A DNA stretch of 64,000 bases from Luteimonas huabeiensis HB2 (GCF_000559025.1 NZ_JAAN01000026.1:62001-126000); one strand, 5' to 3'; positions 44,524 through 57,932 are shown, numbered from the stretch's first letter. Translations and numbers: made by a program. Notes: generated by a model not told the origin, from the sequence alone.

Positions 44524-46032
44524 TCAGAGCTTCGTGGCCGACAGCAGATCCGCCAGCTGCGCGATGGACGGTTCCATCAGGTCGGTGAGGGGCTTGGGAT
44601 AGACGCCGATCGCCAGCACGCCGATCGCGAACACGCCCAGCACCAGGGCCTCGCGCCGGTCGATGTCCTTCAACGCGGCGACGTGGGCGTTGGCGACCTC
44701 GCCGTAGAGCACGCGGCGCACCAGCCACAAGGTGTAGGCGGCGCCGATGATGAGGGTGAGCGCGGCGGTGAAGGCGATCAGCGGGTGGCTCTGGAACGCC
44801 GCCAGGATCACCATGAACTCGCCGACGAAGCCCGAGGTGCCCGGCAGGCCGGAATTGGCCATCGAGAAGAACACCATGAAGGCCGCGAACCAGGGCATCA
44901 CGTTGGCCACGCCGCCGTAGTCGCGGATCTGGCGGGTGTGCATGCGGTCGTAGAGCACGCCGACGCAGGAGAACATCGCGCCGGAGATGAAGCCGTGCGA
45001 GATCATCTGCACCATCGCGCCCTGCAGGCCCAGCCGCGCGGCGTCCTCGTGGCCCGTGCGCATCAGCGCGAAGGCGATGAAGGTGCCGAGGGTGACGAAG
45101 CCCATGTGCGAGATCGACGAATACGCGATCAGCTTCTTCATGTCCGACTGCACCAGCGCGACCAGGCCGACGTAGACCACCGCGATCAGGCTCAGCGCGA
45201 TCACCAGCCACGCCCATTCCTGGCCGGCGTCGGGGGTGATGGGCAGGCTGAAGCGCAGGAAGCCGTAGCCGCCGATCTTGAGCATGATCGCCGCCAGCAC
45301 CACCGAGCCGGCGGTCGGCGCCTCGACGTGGGCGTCCGGCAGCCAGGTGTGCACCGGGAACATCGGCACCTTCACCGCGAACGCGATCAGGAAGGCGAAG
45401 AACAGCCAGGTCTGCTCGGTGGCCGTGAGCGGCAGCGCGTAGAGATCGGGCAGCTGCCAGCTGCCGGCCTGCAGGTACAGGTACACCAGCCCGACCAGCA
45501 TGAACACCGAGCCGAGGAAGGTGTAGAGGAAGAACTTCATCGCCGCGTAGACGCGCCGCGGGCCGCCCCACACGCCGATGATGATGAACATCGGGATCAG
45601 CATGCCCTCGAAGAACACGTAGAACAGCACCGCGTCCACCGCGGCGAACACGCCCACCATCAGGCCTTCCAGGATCATGAAGGCGGCGTAGTACTGGCTG
45701 ACGCGCTTGTCGATCGAGCCCCAGGCGCCGATCAGCACCAGCACCGTGGTGATCGTGGTCAGCACGATCAGCGCGACCGAGATGCCGTCCGCGCCCAGGT
45801 GGTACTGGATGTCGTAGGCCGGAATCCACTCCCGGCGCTCGACGAACTGCAGGCCGGCCTGCGCGAAGTCGAAGCCGGTCAGCAGCGGCAGGCTGATCAG
45901 CAGCGCAAGCAGCGCGAAGCCGAGCGCGACCCACCTCGCGCCGTTCGGGCGCGCGTTGCCGCACAGCAGGGTGAGGACGCCGCCGAGGATCGGCAGCCAG
46001 ATCAGGAGGCTGAGGAGAGGCCAGTTCGCCAC
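44524..46032 (-). CDS. nuoM: NADH-quinone oxidoreductase subunit M
   Basis: A 502-residue antiporter-like subunit starting at GTG 46032. The conserved VKVPMFPVHTWLPDAHVEAP block carries the lysine and proline of the broken helix, and KKLIAYSSISHMGF is the companion motif. About 14 membrane helices. It pumps protons in the membrane arm. It lies 22 bp after nuoL. Confidence 0.98.
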   Translation of the reverse strand: MANWPLLSLLIWLPILGGVLTLLCGNARPNGARWVALGFALLALLISLPLLTGFDFAQAGLQFVERREWIPAYDIQYHLGADGISVALIVLTTITTVLVLIGAWGSIDKRVSQYYAAFMILEGLMVGVFAAVDAVLFYVFFEGMLIPMFIIIGVWGGPRRVYAAMKFFLYTFLGSVFMLVGLVYLYLQAGSWQLPDLYALPLTATEQTWLFFAFLIAFAVKVPMFPVHTWLPDAHVEAPTAGSVVLAAIMLKIGGYGFLRFSLPITPDAGQEWAWLVIALSLIAVVYVGLVALVQSDMKKLIAYSSISHMGFVTLGTFIAFALMRTGHEDAARLGLQGAMVQMISHGFISGAMFSCVGVLYDRMHTRQIRDYGGVANVMPWFAAFMVFFSMANSGLPGTSGFVGEFMVILAAFQSHPLIAFTAALTLIIGAAYTLWLVRRVLYGEVANAHVAALKDIDRREALVLGVFAIGVLAIGVYPKPLTDLMEPSIAQLADLLSATKL

Positions 46033-46054
46033 GAGTCGTTTTCCGTGAGTTCCG

Positions 46055-48163
46055 TCAGCGCCAATGGAAGATCAGCACGGCCAGCAGAGCGATCAGGCCG
46101 AGGATCATCGCGAAGGCGTAGTGGTAGAGATAGCCGGACTGCAGCCTGCGCGAGACGCTGGCGACGAGGTCGACCACGCGCGCGGCGCCGTTGACGAACA
46201 GGCCGTCGATGACCTTCTCGTCGTTGCGCCGCGAGATGCGGCCCAGCAGCAGGCCGCCGCCGGCGAAGCCTTCGATCCACAGGTCGTCGGCCCAGTACTT
46301 CTTCTCCAGCACGCGGATCGGCAGCGCGAAGACGCGCGCGGCCTTGGCCGGCAGGTCGGTCCGCCACAGGTACATCAGCGTGGCCAGCAGGAAGCCGGCG
46401 AAGGTCAGCCAGAACGCGGGCACCTTGAAGCCGTGCAGCGCATAGGCGACCGGGCCGTGCCACAGCTCGCCCTTGAGCGCGAGCACGGTGTCGCGCGCGG
46501 CGGCGAGGTCGATCGCGCCGAAGAAGAACGGCATGCGCTCGTGGTGGCCGCTCCAGTCGGTGCCGAACAGCATCGGGCCGGCGGTCAGGAAGCCGATGGC
46601 GATCGACGGAATCGCCAGCAGGATCAGCGGCAGGGTCACCACCCAAGGCGATTCGTGCGGTTCGTGGGCATGGTGGCCATGGCCGTGATCGCCGTGGTGG
46701 GCGTCGCCGTCCAGCGGCTCGGCATGGGTCTCCTGGCCGTGCGCGTCGTGGGCGGCGTGCGCGTGCGACGGCGCGGCGTGGCGGAAGCGCTCCTCGCCGA
46801 AGAAGGTCAGGTACAGCAGCCGGAAGCTGTAGAAACTGGTCACGAAGGCGCCCAGCAGCACCGCCCAGTAGCCGTACTGGCCGATCCAGCCCATGCGCTC
46901 GGCGGCGTGGCCGGCGGCCTCGATGATGGTGTCCTTGGAATAGAAGCCGGACAGGAACGGCGTGCCGATCAGCGCCAGGGTGCCGATCACGCTGGTCCAA
47001 AAGGTCACCGGCATGTACTTGCGCAGGCCGCCCATCTTGCGCATGTCCTGCTCGTGGTGCATGCCGATGATCACCGAGCCCGCGGCCAGGAACAGCAGCG
47101 CCTTGAAGAAGGCGTGGGTCATCAGGTGGAACACCGCGGCCGAGTACGCCGACACGCCCAGCGCCACGGTCATGTAGCCCAGCTGCGACAGCGTGGAGTA
47201 CGCCACCACGCGCTTGATGTCGTTCTGCACGATGCCGATCAGGCCGGTGAAGAACGCGGTGGTGGCGCCGATGAACAGGATGAAGGCCAGCGCGGTGTCG
47301 CTGAGTTCGAACAGCGGCGACATGCGCGCCACCATGAAGATGCCCGCGGTGACCATCGTCGCGGCGTGGATCAGCGCCGAGATCGGAGTCGGGCCTTCCA
47401 TCGAGTCCGGCAGCCAGACGTGCAGCGGCACCTGCGCGGACTTGCCCATCGCGCCGATGAACAGGCAGATGCAGATCAGCGTGGCCACCGACCACGGATG
47501 GCCGGCGAAGATCTCGACCACCTGGCCGCCGCCGATGCGGTCGGTCGCGTTGGCGAACACGGTGGCGTAGTCGAGCGTGCCGAACCAGTACATCACGCCG
47601 GCGATGCCCAGCAGGAAGCCGAAGTCGCCGACGCGGTTGACCAGGAACGCCTTCATGTTGGCGAACACCGCGGTCGGCTTCTTGAACCAGAAGCCGATCA
47701 GCAGGTAGGACACCAGGCCCACCGCCTCCCAGCCGAAGAACAGCTGCAGGAAGTTGTTGCCCATGACCAGCATGAGCATGGAGAAGGTGAACAGCGAGAT
47801 GTAGCTGAAGAAGCGCTGGTAGCCGGGGTCCTCGGCCATGTAGCCGATGGTGTAGACGTGCACCAGCAGCGAGACGAAGGTGACGACCACCATCATCATC
47901 GCGGTCAGGCGATCGATCATGAAGCCCACGTGCGCCGAATAGCCGCCCACCTCGAAGAAGGTGTAGACGTTCTCGTTGTACGGCGCGGCACCCTGCAGCA
48001 GTTGCCAGAGCACATAGCACGACAGCGCGCAGCTCGCCGCCACGCCCAGGATCGTCACGCTGTGCGCGCCGGCGCGGCCGACCTGACGGCCGAACAGGCC
48101 GGCCACGATCGAGCCCAGCAGCGGCGCCAGCACGATGATCAGCAGGTGGGAAGTGGAGATCAT
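46055..48163 (-). CDS. nuoL: NADH-quinone oxidoreductase subunit L
   Basis: A 702-residue subunit, the distal proton pump with the long lateral helix at the C-terminus. Core motif AMGKSAQVPLHVWLPDSMEGPTP is intact. An odd feature is a histidine-rich cytoplasmic or periplasmic loop near residues 460-505 (pattern HAHAAHDAHGQETH, then GDHGHGHHAHEPHE), about 17 histidines, which is much more than in most homologues. It might bind metal ions, or be a neutral expansion. Confidence 0.98.
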   Translation of the reverse strand: MISTSHLLIIVLAPLLGSIVAGLFGRQVGRAGAHSVTILGVAASCALSCYVLWQLLQGAAPYNENVYTFFEVGGYSAHVGFMIDRLTAMMMVVVTFVSLLVHVYTIGYMAEDPGYQRFFSYISLFTFSMLMLVMGNNFLQLFFGWEAVGLVSYLLIGFWFKKPTAVFANMKAFLVNRVGDFGFLLGIAGVMYWFGTLDYATVFANATDRIGGGQVVEIFAGHPWSVATLICICLFIGAMGKSAQVPLHVWLPDSMEGPTPISALIHAATMVTAGIFMVARMSPLFELSDTALAFILFIGATTAFFTGLIGIVQNDIKRVVAYSTLSQLGYMTVALGVSAYSAAVFHLMTHAFFKALLFLAAGSVIIGMHHEQDMRKMGGLRKYMPVTFWTSVIGTLALIGTPFLSGFYSKDTIIEAAGHAAERMGWIGQYGYWAVLLGAFVTSFYSFRLLYLTFFGEERFRHAAPSHAHAAHDAHGQETHAEPLDGDAHHGDHGHGHHAHEPHESPWVVTLPLILLAIPSIAIGFLTAGPMLFGTDWSGHHERMPFFFGAIDLAAARDTVLALKGELWHGPVAYALHGFKVPAFWLTFAGFLLATLMYLWRTDLPAKAARVFALPIRVLEKKYWADDLWIEGFAGGGLLLGRISRRNDEKVIDGLFVNGAARVVDLVASVSRRLQSGYLYHYAFAMILGLIALLAVLIFHWR

Positions 48164-48186
48164 GGAGTGGGACCTGAAGAATTGGA

Positions 48187-48352
48187 GCCGGGACTCGGGA
48201 CTCGGGACTCGGGACTCGGAAAAGCCCGGTTCCTGTCGCGGCGAAGGAGCTGCAGCTGTGCGATGGGCGCGAAAGCGGATTCCCTGTCAGGCTCCCACCG
48301 AAGTCGCTGGCGCCTGCCCTTGCGAGTCCCGAGTCCCGAGTCCCGAGTCCCG
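48187..48352. repeat. heptamer inverted-repeat element between nuoK and nuoL
   Basis: Four-plus copies of GGGACTC (48187-48219) are mirrored by four copies of GAGTCCC (48323-48352), enclosing about 103 bases without a gene. The arms could pair into a stem of about 30 bp. It fills most of the 239-bp gap between the nuoK stop and the nuoL start. It has the same architecture as the elements at 31213, 53171 and 55190 but different heptamers. Confidence 0.85.
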
Positions 48353-48402
48353 CCACTCTGCTGCCGAGCCTCGGATTCTCTAAACACCAGCCTCATCGTC
48401 CG

Positions 48403-48726
48403 TCAGCCCTTGAGCGTGTCGATGTCGGCGACGTTGATCGTGCGCCGGTTGCGGAACAGCGTGACCAGGATCGCCAGGCCGATCGCCGCCTCGGCCGCGG
48501 CCACGGTCAGGATGAAGAACACGAACACCTGACCGGTCGCGTCGCCGAAATGGCGGGAGAAGGCGATGAAGTTGACGTTCACCGCCAGCAGCATCAGCTC
48601 GATCGACATCAGCAGCACGATCACGTTCTTCCGGTTCAGGAAGATGCCGGCCACGCTGATGCAGAACAGCACCGCCCCCAGCGCCAGGTAGTGCCCGAGC
48701 GCCAGCCCCTCTCCGAACATGCTCAT
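48403..48726 (-). CDS. nuoK: NADH-quinone oxidoreductase subunit K
   Basis: A 107-residue, three-helix membrane subunit. Start at the ATG overlapping the nuoJ stop as ATGA; a second ATG two codons later is possible. The family block [26 protein letters not shown] contains the conserved membrane Glu, and a second Glu lies in [16 protein letters not shown]. It forms part of the proton path next to subunits J and N. Confidence 0.97.
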   Translation of the reverse strand: MSMFGEGLALGHYLALGAVLFCISVAGIFLNRKNVIVLLMSIELMLLAVNVNFIAFSRHFGDATGQVFVFFILTVAAAEAAIGLAILVTLFRNRRTINVADIDTLKG

Positions 48727-49367
48727 GCCTTGCCCTCCTCGGCCGGCGGCTCCGCGGCGTCGCGCCGCGCCGGCTGCTCGGCCGGCATGGCCACGATGCG
48801 GACGCGGTCGCGCGCCTTCACCGCCGCCTGCCGGCCCGGATTCTGGTGCTTGGCCCCCACGCGCACGCGCAGGGTCAGCATCACCGCCGCGACCACCGCC
48901 ACGGTCAGGATCAGCGCCGCGATCTCGAACGGCAACAGGTAGTCGCGGAACAGCGTATGCGCCACCCAGGCGGTGTTGCTCAGGCCCGCCGCCTCGGCCG
49001 GATCGGCGCCGAACGGCGTGCCGCGCGCGCCGATGCCGATCAGCGTCAGCATCTCGGCCAGCATCACCACGGCCACCAGCAGGCCCACGGGCAGGTAGCG
49101 CACGTAGCCTTCGCGCATCGCGGCGACATCGACGTCGAGCATCATCACCACGAACAGGAACAGCACCATCACCGCGCCCACGTAGACCAGGATCAGGGCC
49201 ACGCCGAGGAATTCGGCGCCGGCCAGGATCCAGGTGCAGGCGACGGTGAAGAAGGTGAGCACCAGGAACAGGGCGGCGTGCACCGGGTTGCGCACGCTGA
49301 TCACCGCCACCGCGGACATCACGGTGATCGCGGCGAAGACCAGGAAGGCGGGCAGAATGAAATCCAT
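48723..49367 (-). CDS. nuoJ: NADH-quinone oxidoreductase subunit J
   Basis: A 214-residue membrane subunit with five helices ([42 protein letters not shown]). The second block is the conserved TM3 pi-bulge region linked to quinone-coupled movement. The C-terminal 45 residues form a soluble basic then acidic tail ([16 protein letters not shown], ending EPPAEEGKA) longer than in E. coli. It starts 3 bp after nuoI ends. Confidence 0.96.
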   Translation of the reverse strand: MDFILPAFLVFAAITVMSAVAVISVRNPVHAALFLVLTFFTVACTWILAGAEFLGVALILVYVGAVMVLFLFVVMMLDVDVAAMREGYVRYLPVGLLVAVVMLAEMLTLIGIGARGTPFGADPAEAAGLSNTAWVAHTLFRDYLLPFEIAALILTVAVVAAVMLTLRVRVGAKHQNPGRQAAVKARDRVRIVAMPAEQPARRDAAEPPAEEGKA

Positions 49368-49370
49368 GGC

Positions 49371-49855
49371 TTACCTGTAGGCGGCGTCGGCGGCACGACG
49401 TTCGGCGATCTCCGCCTCGAGGCGGTCGCCCAGCGCGAGCAACTGGGGCTTGGTCACGATGTTCTCGCCGCGGTTCTCGAAGTGGTACTCGTGGATGTGC
49501 GTCTCGACGATCGAGTCGACCGGGCAGGATTCCTCGCAGAACCCGCAGTAGATGCACTTGAACAGATCGATGTCGTAACGCGTGGTGCGGCGGGTGCCGT
49601 CCTCGCGCTGGGTGGAGTCGATGGTGATCGCCAGCGCCGGGCAGACCGCCTCGCACAGCTTGCAGGCGATGCAGCGCTCCTCGCCGTTGGGATAGCGGCG
49701 CAGCGCGTGCAGGCCGCGGAAGCGCGGCGACTGCGGCAGCTTCTCCATCGGGTACATCAGCGTGTACTTGTCGCGCCACAGGTACCTGAAGGTCAGGGCC
49801 AGGCCGCCCAGGAGCTCCCACAGCAGCAGGCTGCGGAACCAGTTGACGATGCGGT

Positions 49856-49859
<4 letters not shown>
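49371..49859 (-). CDS. nuoI: NADH-quinone oxidoreductase subunit I
   Basis: A 162-residue protein with two 4Fe-4S ferredoxin motifs, [12 protein letters not shown] (about 63-74) and [12 protein letters not shown] (about 102-113), for clusters N6a and N6b. The N-terminal amphipathic helix ([22 protein letters not shown]) docks on the membrane arm. It overlaps the nuoH stop by 4 bp. Confidence 0.98.
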
Positions 49860-50931
<1,072 letters not shown>

Positions 50932-50935
<4 letters not shown>

Positions 50936-53160
50936 GCCGGCACCACCTGTACGTTCCCGGCCGCCAGCGCCGCGGTGGCGCCGTAGCCGCTTTCGACGAA
51001 GGCCGCGCCGCGCGCGACCTGAGCGCTCGCCGTCACCTGCAGCGTGGCGGTGCCGGCATGGTTGGAGACCTTGGCCATGGCCCCGTCGGCCAGGCCCAGG
51101 GCGGCCGCGTCGTCCGGATGCAGCGCGATGCGCGGCCCCAGGGTCAGCGGATGCGCCTGCAGCGCCGGCGCGCGCCGCACCACCGCATCGCTGCGGTAGA
51201 TCGCCGGCGCGACCGCGAGCTCGATGCCCTCGCCCGCCTGCGGCGCCTGGCCGCCGCGCACGGCGACCTCGCGCGGCGCGAGCCCGGCGCGCAGCTGCGC
51301 CAGCTCGGTGAAGCCGAAGCCCTCCAGGCCCAGCTGCGCGCCCAGCGCGCGCAGCACGCGCCAGCCGGCGCGCGCCTCGCCCGGCAGGCGGCCGGCGGCC
51401 ACGGCGCGCTGCTCGCGGCCCTCCAGATTGGTCAGGGTCGCGTCGATCTCCGGCAGCGCGCCGATCGGCAGGATCACGTCGGCCACCGCGCGCGTGGAGG
51501 CGCAGGCGAACTGGCTGAAGGCGACGACCTGCGCGCCGGCCAGCGCCTGCATCGCCAGCGCCTGGTCGGCGAAGTCCAGGCCGGGCTCGATGCCGTACAG
51601 CACGTAGGCCGAGCGGCGGTCGGCCAGCATCGCCTGGGCGTCGCGCGAGGCCGGCAGCACGCCGTAGCGGGCCAGGCCCAGCGCGTTGGCGCCCTGCGGG
51701 ATCCGGCACAGCGCGGCGCCGTGCGCGGAGGCGAACGCCGCGGCGGCCTCGCGGATCGCGCCGGCGTGGGCGCCGGACTCCGCCAGCGCGCCGACGATCA
51801 CCACCATGCGGTCGGCCTCGCCGACCGCGGCGGCCAGCTCGGCCCCGCCCAGCGTCGCGGCGATCGCCGACGGCGGCACGATCGCCCTGGACGCGACGTC
51901 GAAGGTGAAGTCGAAATCGACCGGGTTGACCACGTGCACCTTGGCGCCGCGCCGCCAGGCCTGACGCACCCGATGGTGCAGCAGCGGCACTTCGTGGCGC
52001 AGGTTGGAGCCGACGATGACGATGGTGCCGGCACGGTCGATCTCCCCCACCGGCAGGCCGAACGGCGCGGCGACGGCGTCGCCGGACAGGTCGCGCTGGC
52101 CGATGCGGTGGTCGAGGTTGCCGGTGCCCAGGCCCTCGGCCAGGCGCGCGAGCAGCGCGCCCTCCTCGTTCGAGGTCGCCGGGTGCACCAGCATGCCCAG
52201 ATCGTCGGCGGCGTTGTCGCGCAGGATCTGCGCGGCGCGCGCCAGCGCCTCGTCCCAGCCGGCCTCGCGCCAGGCGTCGCCGTCGCGCAGCAGCGGCCGG
52301 GTGGCGCGATCCTCGGCGCCCAGGCCCTGGTGCGAGTAGCGGTCGCGGTCCGACAGCCAGCATTCGTTGACCGCGTCGTTGTCGCGCGGCACCGTGCGCA
52401 GCACCTCGCCGCGGCGCACGTGCACGAACAGGTTGCTGCCCAGGGCGTCGTGGTAGCCCAGCGACTCCTTGGCGATCAGCTCCCACGGCCGCGCGCGGAA
52501 GCGGAACACCTTGTTGGTCAGCGCGCCGACCGGGCACACGTCGATCACGTTGCCCGAAAGCTCCGTGGTCAGCGGCTTGCCGTCGTAGGTGCCGATCTGC
52601 AGGTTCTCGCCGCGCTGCATGCCGCCCAGCTCGTAGGTGCCGGCGATCTCGGCGGTGAAGCGGATGCAGCGCGTGCACTGGATGCAGCGCGTCATCTCGG
52701 TGGCCACCAGCGGGCCGAGATCCTCGTCGGGCACCACGCGCTTGCGCTCGGCGAAGCGGCTGACCGAGCGGCCATAGCCCAGCGACAGATCCTGCAGCTC
52801 GCACTCGCCGCCCTGGTCGCAGATCGGGCAGTCGAGCGGATGGTTGATCAGCAGGAATTCCATCACGTTGCGCTGCGACTTCAGCGCCTTGTCGCCGCGC
52901 GTGCGCACCTGCATGCCGTCCATCACCGGCGTGGCGCAGGCCGGCGCCGGCTTGGGCATCTTCTCCACCTCGACCAGGCACATGCGGCAGTTCGCCGCGA
53001 TGGCCAGCTTGTCGTGGTAGCAGAAGCGCGGGATCGGAATGCCGGCCTTGTCGGCGGCCTGGATGATCATCGAGCCCTTGGGCGCGGCCAGCTCGACGCC
53101 GTCGATGAAGACGGTGACGTGGTCGGGCGGCAGGTTCGGGTTGACGGGCTGCGCGCTCAT
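50932..53160 (-). CDS. nuoG: NADH-quinone oxidoreductase subunit G
   Basis: A 742-residue iron-sulfur subunit. The N-terminal 2Fe-2S site uses Cys47, Cys58, Cys61 and Cys75 (RFCYHD, NCRMC, PACAT). The His/Cys-ligated cluster site is [19 protein letters not shown], followed by CIQCTRC and a final Cys in [13 protein letters not shown]. The remainder is a molybdopterin-oxidoreductase-like fold without cofactor. It carries electrons from NuoF/E to NuoI. GGAG stands 8 bp before the ATG. Confidence 0.97.
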
Positions 53161-53170
53161 GGCTGCGCTC

Positions 53171-53257
53171 CAGGGATCAGGGGCCGGAGGCCAGGGACCA
53201 GGGAAAAACGCACCGGCACGGCGATCTCCGGCCTCTGGCCTCTGGTCCCTGGCCTCT
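53171..53257. repeat. heptamer inverted-repeat element between nuoF and nuoG
   Basis: GAGGCCAGGGACC at 53187-53199 is a perfect 13-bp inverted repeat of 53244-53256, flanked by more AGGCCAG/CTGGCCT heptamers, with a 44-base loop. It occupies the gap between the nuoG start and the nuoF stop. The same GGAGGCCAGGGA core occurs at 31293 and, interrupted by extra heptamers, near 55197. Confidence 0.85.
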
Positions 53258-53269
53258 GCTGCATCGCGT

Positions 53270-54637
<1,368 letters not shown>

Positions 54638-54648
54638 CTCGCGTCGCC

Positions 54649-55176
54649 TCACTTCAATCCGTCGAGCAGCTCGTCGACCTTCTCGGGCGAGAGCTTCTCG
54701 TGGTAATGGCCATTGATCACGACGACCGGCGCGCCGCAGCAGGCGGCCACGCACTCCTCCTCGCGCTTGAGGTAGACCCGGCCGTCGGCGGTGGATTCGC
54801 CGAGCTTGCAGCCGAGCTTCTTCTCCGCGTGCGCGACCAGCTCCTCGGCGCCGTTGAGCCAGCAGCTGATGTTGGTGCAGAAGGCGACGTTGTTGCGGCC
54901 GACCTTCTCGGTCTCGAACATCGAATAGAACGTCGCCACCTCGTAGGCCCAGACCGGCGGCAGGTCGAGGTACTTGGCGACCGCGGCGATCAGCTCGTCG
55001 GAGAGCCAGCCGCCGTTCTGCTCCTGCGCCGCGTGCAGGCCCTGCAGCACCGCCGATCGCTTGCGGTCGGGCGGGAACTTGGTCAGCCAGTGGTCGATGT
55101 GCGCGCGCGTCTGGTCGCTCAGCACCACCATCGGATCGACGTTGCGCGCGTTTTCGAAGTTGCCGGTTGCTTTCAT
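54649..55176 (-). CDS. nuoE: NADH-quinone oxidoreductase subunit E
   Basis: A 175-residue thioredoxin-fold protein. The N1a 2Fe-2S ligands are Cys100, Cys105, Cys142 and Cys146 (FCTNISC and [10 protein letters not shown]). The N-terminal helical bundle includes [20 protein letters not shown]. It partners NuoF. The stop is 11 bp before nuoF; upstream lies a repeat element separating it from nuoD. Confidence 0.98.
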   Translation of the reverse strand: MKATGNFENARNVDPMVVLSDQTRAHIDHWLTKFPPDRKRSAVLQGLHAAQEQNGGWLSDELIAAVAKYLDLPPVWAYEVATFYSMFETEKVGRNNVAFCTNISCWLNGAEELVAHAEKKLGCKLGESTADGRVYLKREEECVAACCGAPVVVINGHYHEKLSPEKVDELLDGLK

Positions 55177-55189
55177 GCTTGTACTCGCC

Positions 55190-55285
55190 GGGGCCGGAGG
55201 CCAGAGGCCAGAGGCCAGGGAAGAACGGAGGGCCGCGATACGAAGGCGCCTCCCTGCCCTCTGGCCTCTGCCCCCTGTTCCCTGT
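55190..55285. repeat. heptamer inverted-repeat element between nuoD and nuoE
   Basis: Four AGAGGCC/GGAGGCC heptamers (55190-55222) face CTCTGGCCTCTG-type heptamers (55250-55270). CAGAGGCCAGAG at 55202-55213 is a perfect 12-bp inverted repeat of 55259-55270. The loop is about 45 bases. It fills the 109-bp gap between the nuoD stop and the nuoE start. Confidence 0.85.
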
Positions 55286-56593
55286 TCATCGATCGATCTC
55301 GCCGAACACGACGTCGTAGGTGCCGATCATCGCGACCACGTCGGCCAGCATGTGCCCCTTCACCACCGCGTCCATCGACGACAGGTGGGCGAAGCCGGGC
55401 GCGCGCAGGTGGACGCGGAAGGGCTTGTTGGCGCCGTCGGAGACCAGGTAGCAGCCGAACTCGCCCTTGGGCGCCTCGACCGCGCGGTAGGTCTCGCCGG
55501 CCGGGACCGAGTAGCCCTCCGAGAACAGCTTGAAGTGGTGGATCAGCGCTTCCATGTCGTCCTTCATCTCCTCGCGGGAGGGCGGCGCGACCTTGTAGTT
55601 GTCCACCATCACCGGGCCCGGGTTGGCCTTCAGCCAGGCCACGCACTGCGCGATGATCCGCGCGGACTGGCGCATCTCGGCCACGCGTACCAGGTAGCGG
55701 TCGTAGCAGTCGCCCTCCACGCCCACGGCGATGTCGAAATCGACCTCGGCGTACTTGGCGTAGGGCTGCTTCTTGCGCAGGTCCCAGGCCACGCCCGAGC
55801 CGCGCAGCATCGGGCCGCTCATGCCCCAGGCCTTGGCCAGCTCCGGGCTGACCACGCCGATGCCGACGGTGCGCTGCTTCCAGATGCGGTTGTCGGTGAG
55901 CAGGGTCTCGTACTCGTCCACGCGCTTGGGGAACTCGCGCGCGAAGTGCTCGAGGTAGTCCAGCATCGACCCCTCGCGCCAGGCGTTGAAGCGCTTGAGC
56001 TTCTCGCCCTTGCGCCACGGCGACTCGCGGTACTGCGGCATGCGATCGGGCAGGTCGCGGTAGACGCCGCCGGGCCGGTAGTAGGCCGCGTGCATGCGCG
56101 CGCCGCTGACCGCCTCATAGACGTCCATCAGCTCCTCGCGCTCGCGGAAGGCGTAGAGCATCACCGCCATCGCGCCCAGGTCGAGCGCGTTGGAGCCGAT
56201 CCACATGAGGTGGTTCAGGATCCGCGTGATCTCGTCGAACATCGTGCGGATCCACTGCGCCCGCTCCGGCGCCTCGATCCCCAGCAGGGTCTCGATCGCG
56301 AGCACGTAGGCGTGCTCGTTGCACATCATCGACACGTAGTCCAGCCGGTCCATGTAGCCGATCGACTGGTTGAAGGGCTTGGATTCGGCCAGCTTCTCGG
56401 TCCCGCGGTGCAGCAGGCCGACGTGCGGGTCGGCGCGGACCACGGTCTCGCCGTCCATCTCCAGGATCAGGCGCAGCACGCCGTGCGCGGCCGGGTGCTG
56501 CGGGCCGAAGTTCATGGTGTAGTTGCGGATCTCCTGGCGGAGTTCCGACGGGCTGCTCGCGAAGCCCTCGCTGGCCTGGTGCACGGTGCTCAT
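55286..56593 (-). CDS. nuoD: NADH-quinone oxidoreductase subunit D
   Basis: A 435-residue protein derived from the large subunit of NiFe hydrogenases. Quinone-site blocks are [49 protein letters not shown] and the C-terminal VVFGEIDR. Start at ATG 56593 ([12 protein letters not shown]), overlapping the nuoC stop as ATGA. It builds the quinone pocket with NuoB. Confidence 0.98.
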   Translation of the reverse strand: MSTVHQASEGFASSPSELRQEIRNYTMNFGPQHPAAHGVLRLILEMDGETVVRADPHVGLLHRGTEKLAESKPFNQSIGYMDRLDYVSMMCNEHAYVLAIETLLGIEAPERAQWIRTMFDEITRILNHLMWIGSNALDLGAMAVMLYAFREREELMDVYEAVSGARMHAAYYRPGGVYRDLPDRMPQYRESPWRKGEKLKRFNAWREGSMLDYLEHFAREFPKRVDEYETLLTDNRIWKQRTVGIGVVSPELAKAWGMSGPMLRGSGVAWDLRKKQPYAKYAEVDFDIAVGVEGDCYDRYLVRVAEMRQSARIIAQCVAWLKANPGPVMVDNYKVAPPSREEMKDDMEALIHHFKLFSEGYSVPAGETYRAVEAPKGEFGCYLVSDGANKPFRVHLRAPGFAHLSSMDAVVKGHMLADVVAMIGTYDVVFGEIDR

Positions 56594-57351
56594 TTCCGGA
56601 TCTCCGCCTTGCGCGCCTGCGACTCGCCGGCGGCGGTGGCGTAGCGCGCGTCGTTGCGCACCACGCGCGGCACGCCCACGCGCGGCTCGACCGAGGTCAC
56701 CGGCTCGTAGACCACGCGCTTCTTCTCCGCGTCGTAGCGGACCTCGACGTTGCCGATCAGCGGGAAGTCCTTGCGGAAGGGGTGGCCGACGAACCCGTAG
56801 TCGGTGAGGATCCGGCGCAGGTCCGGGTGGCCGCGGTAGACGATGCCGAACAGGTCGAACGCCTCGCGCTCGAACCAGTTCGCGCCCGGCCACACCGGGG
56901 TCACCGAATCCACGATCGGCAACGCGTCGTCGGCGGCGCGCACGGTCACCCGCAGGCGGCGGTTGTGCTCGATCGACAGCAGTTGCGCCACCGAGGCGAA
57001 CCGCTGCTCGGGCCGCTCCAGCGCGCCCTCGCCCTCCGGCTCGTCGAGCTGGCGGCTGGGCGACTCGCCGTAGCGGAAGCGCCCGGGGCCGCGCCCCTCG
57101 ACGCCGCGGCTGAAGCCTTCGGAGGACACCTCGGTGTCCCATTCGTCGCTGCCGTAGCCGAGGTAGTCCACCCCGCACAGATCGATCAGCGACTCGAAGC
57201 CGAATTCGTCGCGCAGCGCGATGCAGCCGGCCAGGTAGTCATCGGCGGAAAACACGATGCCGACCTCGCCGCGCGGCTCGGACACCGCCACTTCGGCGGC
57301 CGGGAAGCGCTCGCGCAGCCTGGCGACGAAGGCGTCCACGGTCTCGTTCAT
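56590..57351 (-). CDS. nuoC: NADH-quinone oxidoreductase subunit C
   Basis: A 253-residue 30-kDa subunit. The family signature [28 protein letters not shown] is intact, then [17 protein letters not shown]. Residues 80-125 contain an Arg/Glu-rich insertion ([21 protein letters not shown]) that is longer than in E. coli. It is separate from NuoD here. Start ATG 57351 overlaps nuoB. Confidence 0.97.
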   Translation of the reverse strand: MNETVDAFVARLRERFPAAEVAVSEPRGEVGIVFSADDYLAGCIALRDEFGFESLIDLCGVDYLGYGSDEWDTEVSSEGFSRGVEGRGPGRFRYGESPSRQLDEPEGEGALERPEQRFASVAQLLSIEHNRRLRVTVRAADDALPIVDSVTPVWPGANWFEREAFDLFGIVYRGHPDLRRILTDYGFVGHPFRKDFPLIGNVEVRYDAEKKRVVYEPVTSVEPRVGVPRVVRNDARYATAAGESQARKAEIRK

Positions 57352-57932
57352 CCGCGCATCCCCGTCTTCTGCTCGCCGAAGTTGCTGGCGCGGCGGATCT
57401 TGCGCTGCAGCTGCAGGATCCCGTAGACCAGCGCCTCGGCGGTGGGCGGGCAGCCGGGGACGTAGATGTCGACCGGCACGATGCGGTCGCAGCCGCGCAC
57501 CACCGAGTAGGAGTAGTGGTAGTAGCCGCCGCCGTTGGCGCAGCTGCCCATCGAGATGACCCACTTGGGATCGGGCATCTGGTCGTAGACCTTGCGCAGC
57601 GCCGGCGCCATCTTGTTGACCAGGGTGCCGGCCACGATCATCACGTCGGACTGGCGCGGCGACGGGCGGAACACCACGCCGTAGCGGTCCAGGTCCAGGC
57701 GCGCGGCGCCGGCGTGCATCATCTCCACCGCGCAGCAGGCCAGGCCGAAGGTCATCGGCCACATCGAGCCGGTGCGCGCCCAGTTGAGCAGGATGTCGGA
57801 GCTGGTGGTGACGAAGCCGCGCTCGAGCAGCGGGTTGTCGCCCTGCGGGCGCAGGATGTCGTCGACGCGACCTTCGGGCAGCGGATTGCTGGCGACGTCG
57901 GCGACCTTCTGGATGGCCTGGATCACTCCCAT
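57348..57932 (-). CDS. nuoB: NADH-quinone oxidoreductase subunit B
   Basis: A 194-residue protein carrying the N2 4Fe-4S cluster: tandem cysteines in [11 protein letters not shown], Cys in [12 protein letters not shown] and Cys in [11 protein letters not shown]. Start at ATG 57932 ([12 protein letters not shown]), overlapping the nuoA end by 10 bp. N2 reduces the quinone held by NuoD. Confidence 0.98.
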   Translation of the reverse strand: MGVIQAIQKVADVASNPLPEGRVDDILRPQGDNPLLERGFVTTSSDILLNWARTGSMWPMTFGLACCAVEMMHAGAARLDLDRYGVVFRPSPRQSDVMIVAGTLVNKMAPALRKVYDQMPDPKWVISMGSCANGGGYYHYSYSVVRGCDRIVPVDIYVPGCPPTAEALVYGILQLQRKIRRASNFGEQKTGMRG

